This document shows, one piece after another, positions 1-7,176 of a stretch of 64,000 nucleotides of DNA. Origin of the DNA: Micromonospora ureilytica (GTDB lineage: Bacteria > Actinomycetota > Actinomycetes > Mycobacteriales > Micromonosporaceae); contig NZ_JADOTX010000001.1 in assembly GCF_015751765.1 (NCBI RefSeq), positions 5,456,001 to 5,520,000 of the forward strand, in the 5' to 3' direction. Each line of letters begins with the position of its first letter. Positions within the stretch are counted from its first letter, which is position 1. The notes under the pieces were generated by a model. That model saw nothing but the letters and a program-made list of their open reading frames with translations. It did not search any database and was not told where the DNA came from. A program made the position numbers and the translations under genes.

Positions 1-594
1 AGTCAGCTCACCATCCTGCTCCCGGTCGCCGCCGTCTGGCTGGCCGCCGGCGTCGTTGCCGACGGCCTTCCCCGGCTGCGCAACACCCGCACGCTGCGCC
101 GGCGTACCGGATGGTTGCTGGTGTTGGCCCTCACCGGCGTGGCGCTCACCGCGGCCGTGCTCGGCGGCGGGCTGCTCAGCTCCGGCACCACGCCGGTCGA
201 CCGGGCCGCCGCCGGGCTCACCCTGGCCGCCGTCCCGGCACTCGTGGCGACGGTCTGCTCGGTACGACGGATCCGCCGGCTCTGGGCCGGTGCTGGCGCG
301 TTCGCCAGCGCCCCCGCCACCCCCGCGCCGCACGGGCTGCGCGCCGCCGCGGCCCACCCGCTCGTCGGGCTGCCACTACAGGTCACCGCCCTGGCCACGC
401 TGCCGGCGTTGATCGCGGCGGCCGGCGCCGACCTCGGAGCCGACCCCGGTGTCACCGGGCCGGCGATAACCGTGGGCGCGCTCGCGGTGGTCGCCATCGG
501 GGTTCGGCACGCGCTCCGCCACAACCGCCTCGCCGAGCGAGCCCAGCCCACCGCCGCACGGTCAACGCGGGCGGCTGGGGCCCTGCACGTATAG
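1..594 (+). CDS. Membrane protein, 5'-truncated by the window edge
   Basis: An open frame runs from base 1 to a TAG at 592-594. It encodes at least 197 residues with high GC in third positions and no start codon needed inside the window, so the gene begins upstream. It is rich in Leu, Ala, Val and Gly, with about four to five hydrophobic stretches (near residues 5-22, 37-60, 66-86, 122-142 and 155-170) separated by Arg-rich turns, as in an integral membrane protein. I recognise no family. Its last 33 bases overlap the convergent gene at 562-960, so either that overlap is real or one stop is reached after the functional end. Confidence 0.6.
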   Translation, partial: SQLTILLPVAAVWLAAGVVADGLPRLRNTRTLRRRTGWLLVLALTGVALTAAVLGGGLLSSGTTPVDRAAAGLTLAAVPALVATVCSVRRIRRLWAGAGAFASAPATPAPHGLRAAAAHPLVGLPLQVTALATLPALIAAAGADLGADPGVTGPAITVGALAVVAIGVRHALRHNRLAERAQPTAARSTRAAGALHV

Positions 595-960
595 CAACTC
601 CAGGATCGACCTGGTCGCCTCGAACCAGCGGTCCAGCCAGTCCTGCGAGGGCACTGTGCCCTTTGGCGGCAACTCCATCAGCAGACCACGCAGCAACGGG
701 TGGTCAGCCAACGACTCGGGCGGCTGCATCGGCCAGCCCGACGGCGGGAACGACGGCTCGATCAGCGGGTTCGGGTCCAGTGAGGGCAGCGAGAGCGGAG
801 GATCCGTCGTCTCGGAAGTGCCCTCCCGACCACTCAACTCCTGGTCGGTCGAGACCACCTCGGTCAGAACCGTGTCCCGACGAGCGCCGCGGTACTTGCC
901 ACCGAACCGCTCCGGCTTCGCCGGACCGGTGGTGAGGTTGTCTGAACCGATCGTCGTCAT
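562..960 (-). CDS. Conserved hypothetical protein, 132 aa
   Basis: The start is ATG at 960, with only a weak GAG-type ribosome site upstream. The product is soluble, acidic and proline-rich, without signal peptide or membrane segment. Its C-terminal third reads like a helical domain (…DWLDRWFEATRSILELLY…). I do not recognise a family. Third codon positions are strongly GC-biased, which favours a real gene over a shadow. It converges on, and overlaps by 33 bases, the truncated membrane-protein gene at the window edge. Confidence 0.5.
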   Translation of the reverse strand: MTTIGSDNLTTGPAKPERFGGKYRGARRDTVLTEVVSTDQELSGREGTSETTDPPLSLPSLDPNPLIEPSFPPSGWPMQPPESLADHPLLRGLLMELPPKGTVPSQDWLDRWFEATRSILELLYVQGPSRPR

Positions 961-1115
961 CCGTCTCGCCTACTCGCTCGGTTGCGGGCCGGTGCGGCGG
1001 GTCGTCGACCAGCGCCGTACCGACCGGTTCAACGAGACGGGGGCGCTGTGGCGACGGGAATCCCGACGGAACCTCGCCGACCGCCACCGCGACGCGCCTC
1101 CTGGGGACACGGCAA

Positions 1116-1145
1116 AGTCCCCGTCCGGCGAACCGGACGGGGACT
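1116..1145 (-). terminator. Hairpin terminator after the DUF397 gene
   Basis: A perfect 13-bp stem (1116-1128 with 1133-1145) closes on a CGAA tetraloop. On the minus strand it is followed by TTTGCC. It lies 16 bases beyond the DUF397 stop codon and probably ends the XRE/DUF397 transcript. Confidence 0.75.
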
Positions 1146-1160
1146 CCACTGACCACTCGG

Positions 1161-1388
1161 TCAGACCGCGCCGAACACACCACCCCTGGTGTTCGCGACG
1201 AAGGCGTGCCAGTCACCCGGCGCGAAGACCAGGGCGGGCCCCGCCTTGTCCTTCGAGTCCCGCACTCCGACCGCCCCCGTCACGTACGCCACCTCCACGC
1301 AGTTGTCACAGTTCGGCCCGCTCTTCGAGCTCTTGAACCATGCTGCCTGCGTCAGGTCCACGGGGAACCCTTTGGTCGCCATTTCCAC
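1161..1388 (-). CDS. DUF397 domain-containing protein
   Basis: This 75-residue protein matches the DUF397 family of small actinobacterial proteins: an N-terminal AAWFKSSKS motif, a NCVEVA motif near residue 30, a VRDSKD motif, and a C-terminal FAPGDWHAFV motif. DUF397 proteins typically sit beside XRE/DUF5753 regulators, as here, and in Streptomyces such pairs act in developmental control. GTG at 1388 is preferred because AGAGGAG lies five bases upstream; ATG at 1382 is the alternative. The gene overlaps the end of the XRE gene by 37 bases, so the two are very likely translationally coupled. Confidence 0.85.
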   Translation of the reverse strand: MEMATKGFPVDLTQAAWFKSSKSGPNCDNCVEVAYVTGAVGVRDSKDKAGPALVFAPGDWHAFVANTRGGVFGAV

Positions 1389-2233
1389 AACGGCTCCTCT
1401 GCCAGTTTTGCGATGTGTGCGACGGACTCCTCCGGACGTATGGCCGCAGCGCGGATGTGATCGAAGATGAAGCTGTACTTCTGTAGTTCGTCGCTCTTCT
1501 CGAGGAAGAGCCCACCCGTGGCGTTCTCCGCGTACACAACATCCGGATCACCGGGCTCAGGGAAGCTGAGGATCGTGAACGTGCCGTCCATGCCGGCGTG
1601 CGCACCCACCTCGAAGGGCAGGATCTGCAGCGTCACGTTCGGCAACTCGGCCACCTCGACCAACCGCTTGAGTTGACCGCGCATCACCTCGTCCCCGCCC
1701 ACCGGCCGACTTACCACCGCCTCATCGAGCACCACCCACAGATCGACCGGATCGTCCTGGGTCAATAACGACTGACGACCCAAACGGACACGCACCCTTT
1801 GATGTACCTGATCCGCCGTGAAGTCCGGCCGAGCGGCGCGGATCATGGCCCCGGCGTACTCCTCGGTCTCCAGAAGACCCGGAACGACCTGCTGTTCGTA
1901 CGCCCGGATCGAACTCGCCGCCGCCTCCAGCCCGACGTACGCGCCGACGAGCACCGTGCTGTAGGGGTGCCACCAGCCCTTTTGGCGGGCCTCCCGGGCG
2001 ATCTGCACGAGCTCGTCGCTCTCGGCGCCGACCACGCCGTAGATCCGCAGCATGTCCCGCACGTCGCGAGGGGTGGCCGTGGTGTGCCCGGTCTCGATCC
2101 GGGAGACCTTCGACGCCGAGCACTCCAACTGTTCGGCGACCACCTCGATGGTGATCCCGGCGGACTCCCGCTGGCGGCGCAGCTCGGCCCCGAGCCGCCG
2201 CCGTCTGATGGTGGGACTGCGCCGCTCACTCAT
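1352..2233 (-). CDS. XRE-family regulator with DUF5753 domain
   Basis: The 293-residue protein has an N-terminal helix-turn-helix (residues about 15-70, including LRRQRESAGITIE and SKVSRIETG). A DUF5753 domain fills the rest, with the characteristic QVVPGLLETEEYA segment near residue 115 and LQILPFEVGAHAGMDG near 210. This is the Scr1-type architecture known only from actinomycetes. These regulators usually control themselves and a co-encoded DUF397 protein, which here overlaps the 3' end. The ATG at 2233 gives full alignment with the family's usual length of about 280-295 residues. Confidence 0.9.
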   Translation of the reverse strand: MSERRSPTIRRRRLGAELRRQRESAGITIEVVAEQLECSASKVSRIETGHTTATPRDVRDMLRIYGVVGAESDELVQIAREARQKGWWHPYSTVLVGAYVGLEAAASSIRAYEQQVVPGLLETEEYAGAMIRAARPDFTADQVHQRVRVRLGRQSLLTQDDPVDLWVVLDEAVVSRPVGGDEVMRGQLKRLVEVAELPNVTLQILPFEVGAHAGMDGTFTILSFPEPGDPDVVYAENATGGLFLEKSDELQKYSFIFDHIRAAAIRPEESVAHIAKLAEEPLWKWRPKGSPWT

Positions 2234-2852
2234 CGCGCAACCCGTGAGTCTCTGGTCCCCGCCGCTGGCTGCTCGACCCCACTCGGGCTACCTCCGGTAA
2301 CGCGCCACTGGGTGACACCCGCCGGGGGCGCGATCGTCGACCGGCGAGCGTTCGCGACGAAGGGGGTGGTGCCGGTCCTCGGCCGGCCGCGACGGGCGAA
2401 ACCGGCCCTCAGTGTGCCGTCCGCACGCGGATGGCTTCAATAGGCCGTTCGCGCGACACGCTCACGTATCGGCAAAAGTCGACGTGCAACTTGCATGAAG
2501 CACGTCCCTGATGCACTCTGTCCGTATGGCACGGATCACTCAGCGTCTCCGTTCGGTCCCTCGGAGTGGTGACCCCACCGATCCGGGGAAGCCGGGCACG
2601 ACGCGGGCCCGGCCCACGACACCTGCTCCGGGGTAAAGACCCCGCCGCTGCAAGCCGGCAAGCTGCGGCGGCGGGCGCGGCTCCCGGAAGCAACCGGGTG
2701 GTGGTCGGGTGGCGGCACGTCACCAGCGGGTACGGCCCGACCACCGCCATCCGCACCACCGGTTCACGAGGCACGACCCCGTCACCGGCCGAGACGTCCC
2801 CCGTTCAGGCACCGCCGGCGCAACCGCCGGCCGATCCTCCCCAGGAGCCCAT
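2234..2852. other. 619-bp intergenic region with a palindrome
   Basis: No convincing gene lies here. Short open frames on both strands have poorer third-position GC bias than the neighbours. A perfect palindrome TGCAACTTGCA lies at 2485-2495 in a locally AT-richer stretch (about 2440-2530), a plausible promoter/operator zone. A GC-rich imperfect hairpin lies around 2641-2675. Promoters for the XRE gene (minus) and for the small gene starting at 2853 (plus) must lie here, but none is clear enough to place. Confidence 0.5.
2485..2495. promoter_or_regulatory. Candidate palindromic operator TGCAACTTGCA
   Basis: Two 5-bp arms (TGCAA/TTGCA) are separated by one base, in the AT-richest part of this intergenic region. 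It lies 252 bp upstream of the XRE-DUF5753 start. It could be the binding site of that regulator or of another one. This is inference only. Confidence 0.3.
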
Positions 2853-3137
2853 GTGCTTCCCCGCACCGGTGACGTAGTGCACGTGACTCGCGCGGCGAGT
2901 GTCCAGTTCCTCAGGCCGATCAAGTTCCGGGTGATCCGGGTGCTCGACTGGCCGACCTATGACGGCTGGCTCTGGCTCGACGGCTACGAGTTGAACGCCG
3001 CGGGCGACGCGGTCACCCGACGGTCGATCTTCGTCCAGCGCGAAGGGCTGCAGCAACTGCAGGCCGCCCCCGAACCCCGTCCGCACACCGTGCGGGCCCG
3101 CCGCCCGGTTGCGCGTACCCCGGTCCGGGTGGGCTGA
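2853..3137 (+). CDS. Small conserved hypothetical protein, 94 aa
   Basis: GTG at 2853 is chosen as start because AGGAG lies at 2843-2847, five bases upstream. Extending further 5' adds low-complexity sequence. The product is a compact beta-rich basic protein (TGDVVHVTRAASVQF, then VLDWPTYDGWLWLDGYEL) with a Lys-free, Arg-rich tail. There is no signal peptide or membrane helix. I recognise it as the kind of short protein confined to Micromonosporaceae, but have no function for it. Confidence 0.6.
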   Translation: MLPRTGDVVHVTRAASVQFLRPIKFRVIRVLDWPTYDGWLWLDGYELNAAGDAVTRRSIFVQREGLQQLQAAPEPRPHTVRARRPVARTPVRVG

Positions 3138-3235
3138 CCGACCCGATCCGCCGCCGGTGGGCGTGCCGTCGCCATAGAATCGGTACGCCCACCCCGGCAC
3201 CGTTCCACCCGCTCGTCCAGGACCCTGACCCTGGG

Positions 3236-3697
3236 ATGGTCATGGTCAATCAGCCCGCCCTGCGGCGGCACCACCGCTCCCGTATCGCCTATGCCTTCGG
3301 ACTCCTCGCCCTCCTCGGGGCGATGGCGACACTCCTGGTCCTCGTCCGCGACCCGGCAATGTCGTCCACCCGGCTGACCGCACCGGTGCCTGCACCGGAG
3401 ATCACCGTGCTCGACTCCGACCCGCCGACGGGCGGCGGTCAGTCGGTCTACGAGGAACCCGGCTCGATCGACACCGACACCCCGGCGGACCACGCCGACG
3501 GTGCCGGCCCGACCGGGTCGGTGTCCGGCCTGGGTGCCGGCGGCCAGTCCGACGGCCCTCACCCACTCGCCGAAGCTGCTCCGACCGGCCACAACGCCAC
3601 GGACATCCGCCGCTCCCTGTTCTGGTCCGGCATCTTCGGCCTCGCCATCTCGCTGGCCGGCATCGGCCTCGTCGGCACCCGCCGCCGAATGTGGTGA
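3236..3697 (+). CDS. Small membrane protein with Pro/Gly/Asp linker
   Basis: The 153-residue protein has a basic N-terminus (RRHHRSR) and a first membrane helix at about residues 18-38. A Thr/Pro/Asp/Gly-rich extracytoplasmic linker follows (about 45-120), then a second helix (about 127-147) ending in positively charged TRRRMW. The charge pattern puts both ends in the cytoplasm and the linker outside. ATG at 3236 or ATG at 3242 may be used; neither has a strong ribosome site. It converges tail to tail, seven bases apart, with the PASTA gene at 3705. The function is unknown. Confidence 0.6.
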   Translation: MVMVNQPALRRHHRSRIAYAFGLLALLGAMATLLVLVRDPAMSSTRLTAPVPAPEITVLDSDPPTGGGQSVYEEPGSIDTDTPADHADGAGPTGSVSGLGAGGQSDGPHPLAEAAPTGHNATDIRRSLFWSGIFGLAISLAGIGLVGTRRRMW

Positions 3698-3704
3698 CCA
3701 GCGG

Positions 3705-4592
3705 TCACGGCGTGGTCGTCACAGTGGGGCTCGGCGTGGTCGGGCTCGCCCCGGTCGAGGGCCGGGCCTGCGAGATGATCAACAAGACCTCGTCCTCGGT
3801 CGACACCAACGTGCCCGCTCCCGGCTCGGTGCCCACCACAGTTCCCGGTGGCAGCTCCGACGGGCGGTACACCACCCGGTAGGCCAGGCCGAGTCGACCC
3901 AACAGCCCCTCGGCGGTGGCCTGCGGCAGGCCGGCGAGCGGTGGCACCGCCAGCTCGTCCGGCGCGTCCGTGGTCGCCGGGCTGCTCGGCGACTCACTGG
4001 TGGGCGCCGCCGACGTCGGGGCCACGCTGGTCGGCGGGGCGCTGGTCGGCGGAAGCGAGGGGGTGGACCCCGGACCGTCCCGGTCGTCATCCCGCTGGGC
4101 GAGCACCAACCAGAGCGCGCCCCCGAGCAGGCCGGCGAGCAGCAGCGCCAGTACGCCCCAGAGGATCGGCAACCACCACCGCCGACCACCCTGCTCCTCG
4201 ACGTACCACTCTGCGCCCGGGTCATCAGGTCGGGGCGAGCGCACCTCGGCCCGCCCGGCCCACGACGGCGGTATCGGCGCCGTCCGGTCGGCGGGCGGAC
4301 CCGGCCGAGTGCCGGCGGCCCGATCAATCGGCATGGTCTCGTCGGCGGGCGGACCCGCCCGGGTGCCAGCGGCCCGATCAATCGGCATGGTCTGGTCGGG
4401 CGACGGCTCGGGGCGAGCCGGGACAGTGCGGTCGATCGGTGCCGTCTCGTCCGGGTCGGTGGCGGCTGGCGTCGGCTCCGGCCGGTCAGCGGCGGCTCCG
4501 GACGGCCCCGGGCGGTCAGCGGCGGAGGGCAGGGGGCGGGTCCGGTCGTCGTCGTGCTCGCCGGCGGGAGGCTCCTGGCGGTCGTCGCTCAT
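3705..4592 (-). CDS. Single-pass membrane protein with one PASTA domain
   Basis: About 295 residues. A long acidic Pro-rich cytoplasmic region (1-138) contains near-identical tandem units (TMPIDRAAGTR and variants, about residues 68-105). One membrane helix follows at about 140-166, then a Ser/Thr/Pro linker and a C-terminal PASTA domain (about 225-285; VPPLAGLPQATAEGLLGRLG … GTVVGTEPGAGT). PASTA domains bind muropeptides or the transpeptidase substrate and normally sit on PknB-type kinases or PBPs. No kinase domain is present here. ATG at 4592 is preferred over the upstream frame start at 4610 because GGAAAGGACG lies just before it. The next gene upstream on the same strand also encodes a PASTA protein. 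Confidence 0.8.
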   Translation of the reverse strand: MSDDRQEPPAGEHDDDRTRPLPSAADRPGPSGAAADRPEPTPAATDPDETAPIDRTVPARPEPSPDQTMPIDRAAGTRAGPPADETMPIDRAAGTRPGPPADRTAPIPPSWAGRAEVRSPRPDDPGAEWYVEEQGGRRWWLPILWGVLALLLAGLLGGALWLVLAQRDDDRDGPGSTPSLPPTSAPPTSVAPTSAAPTSESPSSPATTDAPDELAVPPLAGLPQATAEGLLGRLGLAYRVVYRPSELPPGTVVGTEPGAGTLVSTEDEVLLIISQARPSTGASPTTPSPTVTTTP

Positions 4593-4752
4593 CGCACGTC
4601 CTTTCCCCAACCCGGACGGGCGTCATGGCCCTCGACCGCCAACCTAGTCGCCCACACCACCATCGGTGGGGATCAGCGTGCCGAGCCGCGCCGGTTGCCG
4701 GCGAGGCAGAGCGGCGGGTACGCGCTGGAGGGCTCGACTCGCCGGCCTGAAA

Positions 4753-5433
4753 TCAGGGCGTGGGTTTCGCGCTCGGCTGGCTGTCGGAGCCACACCAGAT
4801 GCTGACCTGGTCGTTCCACCGGGCCGGGCCGTCCTCGGCGGGCTCCTGCCGGTTGACCTTCCCATTGCGCTCGGTGACGTAGCGCGGGTAGAGACCCTCG
4901 TCGACCAACTCGTCGGCGGCGTCGGCGCAACTCTTGCCGACCACGTCCGGCACCTCGGCGGCCGGCGCCGGCCCGGCGACCTGTAGTTGCACAGTCGTCC
5001 CCCGGGTGACCTCGGTGCCCACGTCCGGTGTGGTGCTCTCGACCGTACGGCCGACGCCGCCACCGAAGACCAGCCGCCAGCCCAGCCGCTGCTTGCGCAG
5101 CGTCTCCCGGGCCTGCTCGAAGTCGGTGCCGATCACCGGCGGCACGGTCAGGCCGGCCCCCTTTGTCGAGGTGGCGGAGGTCTGGACCGCCGACGGTGTC
5201 GGCCGGCCGCTGCTCGGTCGGGGTGCGGTGGCCCGGGTGGTCGACGCGCCAGCCGTGGTCGCAACGGCCAGCGGATCACCAGAGGGTGCGTCATCCTCGC
5301 CGGCCAGCAACCAGCCGCCGGTCGCGCCCACGGCGGCGAGCAGCACCGCCGCCAGCCCACCACCGAGCACGACGCTGGCCCGGCCCGCACCGCCACCTGC
5401 GGCATTCTGCTGGCCCGTGTTCGTGTCCGTCAT
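4753..5433 (-). CDS. Membrane-anchored protein with two PASTA domains
   Basis: 226 residues from ATG at 5433; the open frame continues upstream but that part is antisense to the divergent membrane-protein gene. A short cytoplasmic Gly-rich tail is followed by one membrane helix (about 20-44), a Thr/Ser/Pro linker, and two PASTA repeats (about 96-155, VPPVIGTDFEQARETLRK; about 156-215, EVPDVVGKSCADAADELV). It lacks any kinase or transpeptidase domain. It is co-oriented with the PASTA gene at 3705-4592, with 160 bases between them, so the pair may share a cell-wall sensing role. Two Cys in the second repeat could form a disulfide. Confidence 0.8.
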   Translation of the reverse strand: MTDTNTGQQNAAGGGAGRASVVLGGGLAAVLLAAVGATGGWLLAGEDDAPSGDPLAVATTAGASTTRATAPRPSSGRPTPSAVQTSATSTKGAGLTVPPVIGTDFEQARETLRKQRLGWRLVFGGGVGRTVESTTPDVGTEVTRGTTVQLQVAGPAPAAEVPDVVGKSCADAADELVDEGLYPRYVTERNGKVNRQEPAEDGPARWNDQVSIWCGSDSQPSAKPTP

Positions 5434-5556
5434 AACGCCCACCGCCTCATCACCGGCGACCGTACCGCCCGCCGCCCAATCCGCCCGCACCGGCGGTCCA
5501 CTCCGGCGGGTCGTTGCGACTCGCCGCGCCGACGACGGGACGTTACGCTGCCCGGC

Positions 5557-7038
5557 ATGGCCAGACAGGGCTGGGGAGTGTCGATCGCGACGGCGATCGG
5601 GGTCGCTGCCGGCGCCGGTGCCGCACAACTGGGCTTCGGCTACGGGCTCGGCGTCATCACCTGGACGCCCACCGATGCCGGTGCGACCGACACAGCCTGG
5701 GCGGACGGCCTGGCCTGGGCCACCTGGCTCGCCGCCAGCTCGACAGTCCTCGGCGCGGTCTGCGCGCAGCGGCTCCACCAACGGAACGCCCCGGCGAAGA
5801 CCGCGATCTCTCCGGAGGCCGCGATCTCTCCGGGGAGCGCGATCTCTCCGGGTAGCGCGGCCGACGGTGTTGTCCGCCCCGAGGGCCCGCAGCGCGGCGA
5901 TCGGGCGTCGGAGCACGAAAGCCCGGGTGACGGGCGTCCACCGACCGCCGACACCGCCCAGCATGGGGTGGCGGGCACGCCACCCCAGGTGGCCGAGCCG
6001 CCGGTCCACGCCGGTGGAAGCCTGCTGCGGCGGGTGACCCTGGCGCTCGGCGCCGGGCTGGGCGGGCTGGTCACCGTGCTGTTGATCGCCGTACCCGCGC
6101 GGGTCGCAACCGGCGCGGACACCGGCGCACCGCAACGGACGGCCGCCGTACAGGCGACGCTGGGCATCCTGATCGGCGTCCTCGTCGCGATCTGGGCGCT
6201 TCGCTCCCGAGCCGCCGCGGTCAACGTGACCGCGACGGCCGCCTGGCTCTGGCTGCTCGCGGTGATCTCGGTGATCGACGGGGTACGCGTCGGACGAGGG
6301 CTGACCGGCGCCCAACTCGGCACCTGGCAGCTCGACCCGGACCACACCCGATACTGGATCGGGGGCCAGCTCTACTGGCCCGGCGCTCTGCTGGCACTGG
6401 TGCCCGCGCTGCTGATCGGCGTACTGGCCGCCCGGCGATCCGCCCGCTCGGGCGGCCACCGCGTGGGTGCGGCGGCCTCCGGCGCGGCTGGCCCGGTGCT
6501 CGTCGCGCTCGCCTACCTGACCACCCTGCCGCACTGGTCGACGCTGGGCCCCGCGCAGCTGTCCACCCAGCTGATCGCCCCGTACGCGGTCATCGCCGGT
6601 ATCGCCGGCTCGGTGCTGGCCGCCCGCCTCGGTGAGCGAACCGAGCGGAACCGGGCGGCCGAGCAGAACCGCCCGGCCGATCGGGGTGCGGTTGCGCGGG
6701 ACGCGCTGGCCGACCCGGCCCCGGTCGCCGAAACCGACCCCGGGTCGCCGGTGACCGGCTCGACCGCCGGAACCCCAGCGTCGACGGGCGGAACCGCAGC
6801 GTCGACGGCCGGCACCGTAACGCCGACGGCCGGCACCGCAGCGCGGCGCAGAAGGGCCGACGCCGCACCACAGGCACCCAGGGAAGGCTCACTGCCGGGC
6901 GAGGCCGCCCCCGTACCGCAGGTCCCCGCCCCCCGTACGGACCCGGACCGTCCCATCGAAGCAGCAGCGGAGGACCTGCCCCCCGACAGCCGGCGCACCC
7001 GAGCCTCCCGCCGCACCACCCGCCCCACCACCAACTAA
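5557..7038 (+). CDS. Multi-pass membrane protein, Micromonosporaceae type
   Basis: 493 residues from ATG at 5557, divergent from the PASTA gene. There are two N-terminal hydrophobic helices (residues about 5-30 and 45-70), a variable linker with a triplicated AISPG(S/E)A unit, then about six further helices between residues 150 and 355. A low-complexity Pro/Ala/Thr tail (about 375-493) contains several TAGT-type repeats and many Arg. No catalytic motif is visible and I do not recognise the family. The extensible cytoplasmic tail and the variable linker look like fast-evolving regions. Confidence 0.7.
   Translation: MARQGWGVSIATAIGVAAGAGAAQLGFGYGLGVITWTPTDAGATDTAWADGLAWATWLAASSTVLGAVCAQRLHQRNAPAKTAISPEAAISPGSAISPGSAADGVVRPEGPQRGDRASEHESPGDGRPPTADTAQHGVAGTPPQVAEPPVHAGGSLLRRVTLALGAGLGGLVTVLLIAVPARVATGADTGAPQRTAAVQATLGILIGVLVAIWALRSRAAAVNVTATAAWLWLLAVISVIDGVRVGRGLTGAQLGTWQLDPDHTRYWIGGQLYWPGALLALVPALLIGVLAARRSARSGGHRVGAAASGAAGPVLVALAYLTTLPHWSTLGPAQLSTQLIAPYAVIAGIAGSVLAARLGERTERNRAAEQNRPADRGAVARDALADPAPVAETDPGSPVTGSTAGTPASTGGTAASTAGTVTPTAGTAARRRRADAAPQAPREGSLPGEAAPVPQVPAPRTDPDRPIEAAAEDLPPDSRRTRASRRTTRPTTN
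5803..5856 (+). repeat. Three 18-bp tandem repeats inside a CDS
   Basis: Units begin at 5803, 5821 and 5839 with the shared core GCGATCTCTCCGG. They encode AISP(E/G) units in the linker of the membrane protein. The repeats keep frame, so copy-number change would only alter linker length. Confidence 0.85.
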
Positions 7039-7072
7039 CCCCCACCCCCACCAGGGACCCGACCCCGACCCT

Positions 7073-7133
7073 GTTGATCATGAAGTTATTGCCATCCCGA
7101 CCGGCGTGCCATGGCAATAACTTCATGATCAAC
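7073..7133. repeat. Perfect 23-bp inverted repeat with 15-nt spacer
   Basis: The left arm 7073-7095 begins GTTGATCATGAAGTTATTG. The right arm 7111-7133 is its exact reverse complement. The arms are only about 39% GC in a genome near 70% GC. It lies between the convergent genes ending at 7038 and 7177, so it could terminate both. The length, AT-richness and perfect symmetry are also typical of a dispersed palindromic repeat element. Confidence 0.85.
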
Positions 7134-7141
7134 GCGGTCGT

Positions 7142-7176
7142 GGGGTGGGGTGGGGGCCAGGTGGGGTGGGGTGGGG
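7142..7176 (+). other. G-quadruplex-capable G-run array
   Basis: Six runs of four or more G lie within 35 bases, spaced mostly by a single T, with one CCAGGT spacer. The array sits between the inverted repeat and the stop codon of the glutamate-cysteine ligase gene. It is C-rich on that gene's transcript and G-rich on the transcript of the upstream plus-strand gene. Folding is inferred from pattern only. Confidence 0.55.

Noticed and set aside
2566-2877. Open frame of 103 codons upstream of the small gene at 2853
   Set aside because: Third-position GC is clearly lower than in neighbouring genes, the sequence is low-complexity, and it overlaps the better-supported GTG start at 2853.
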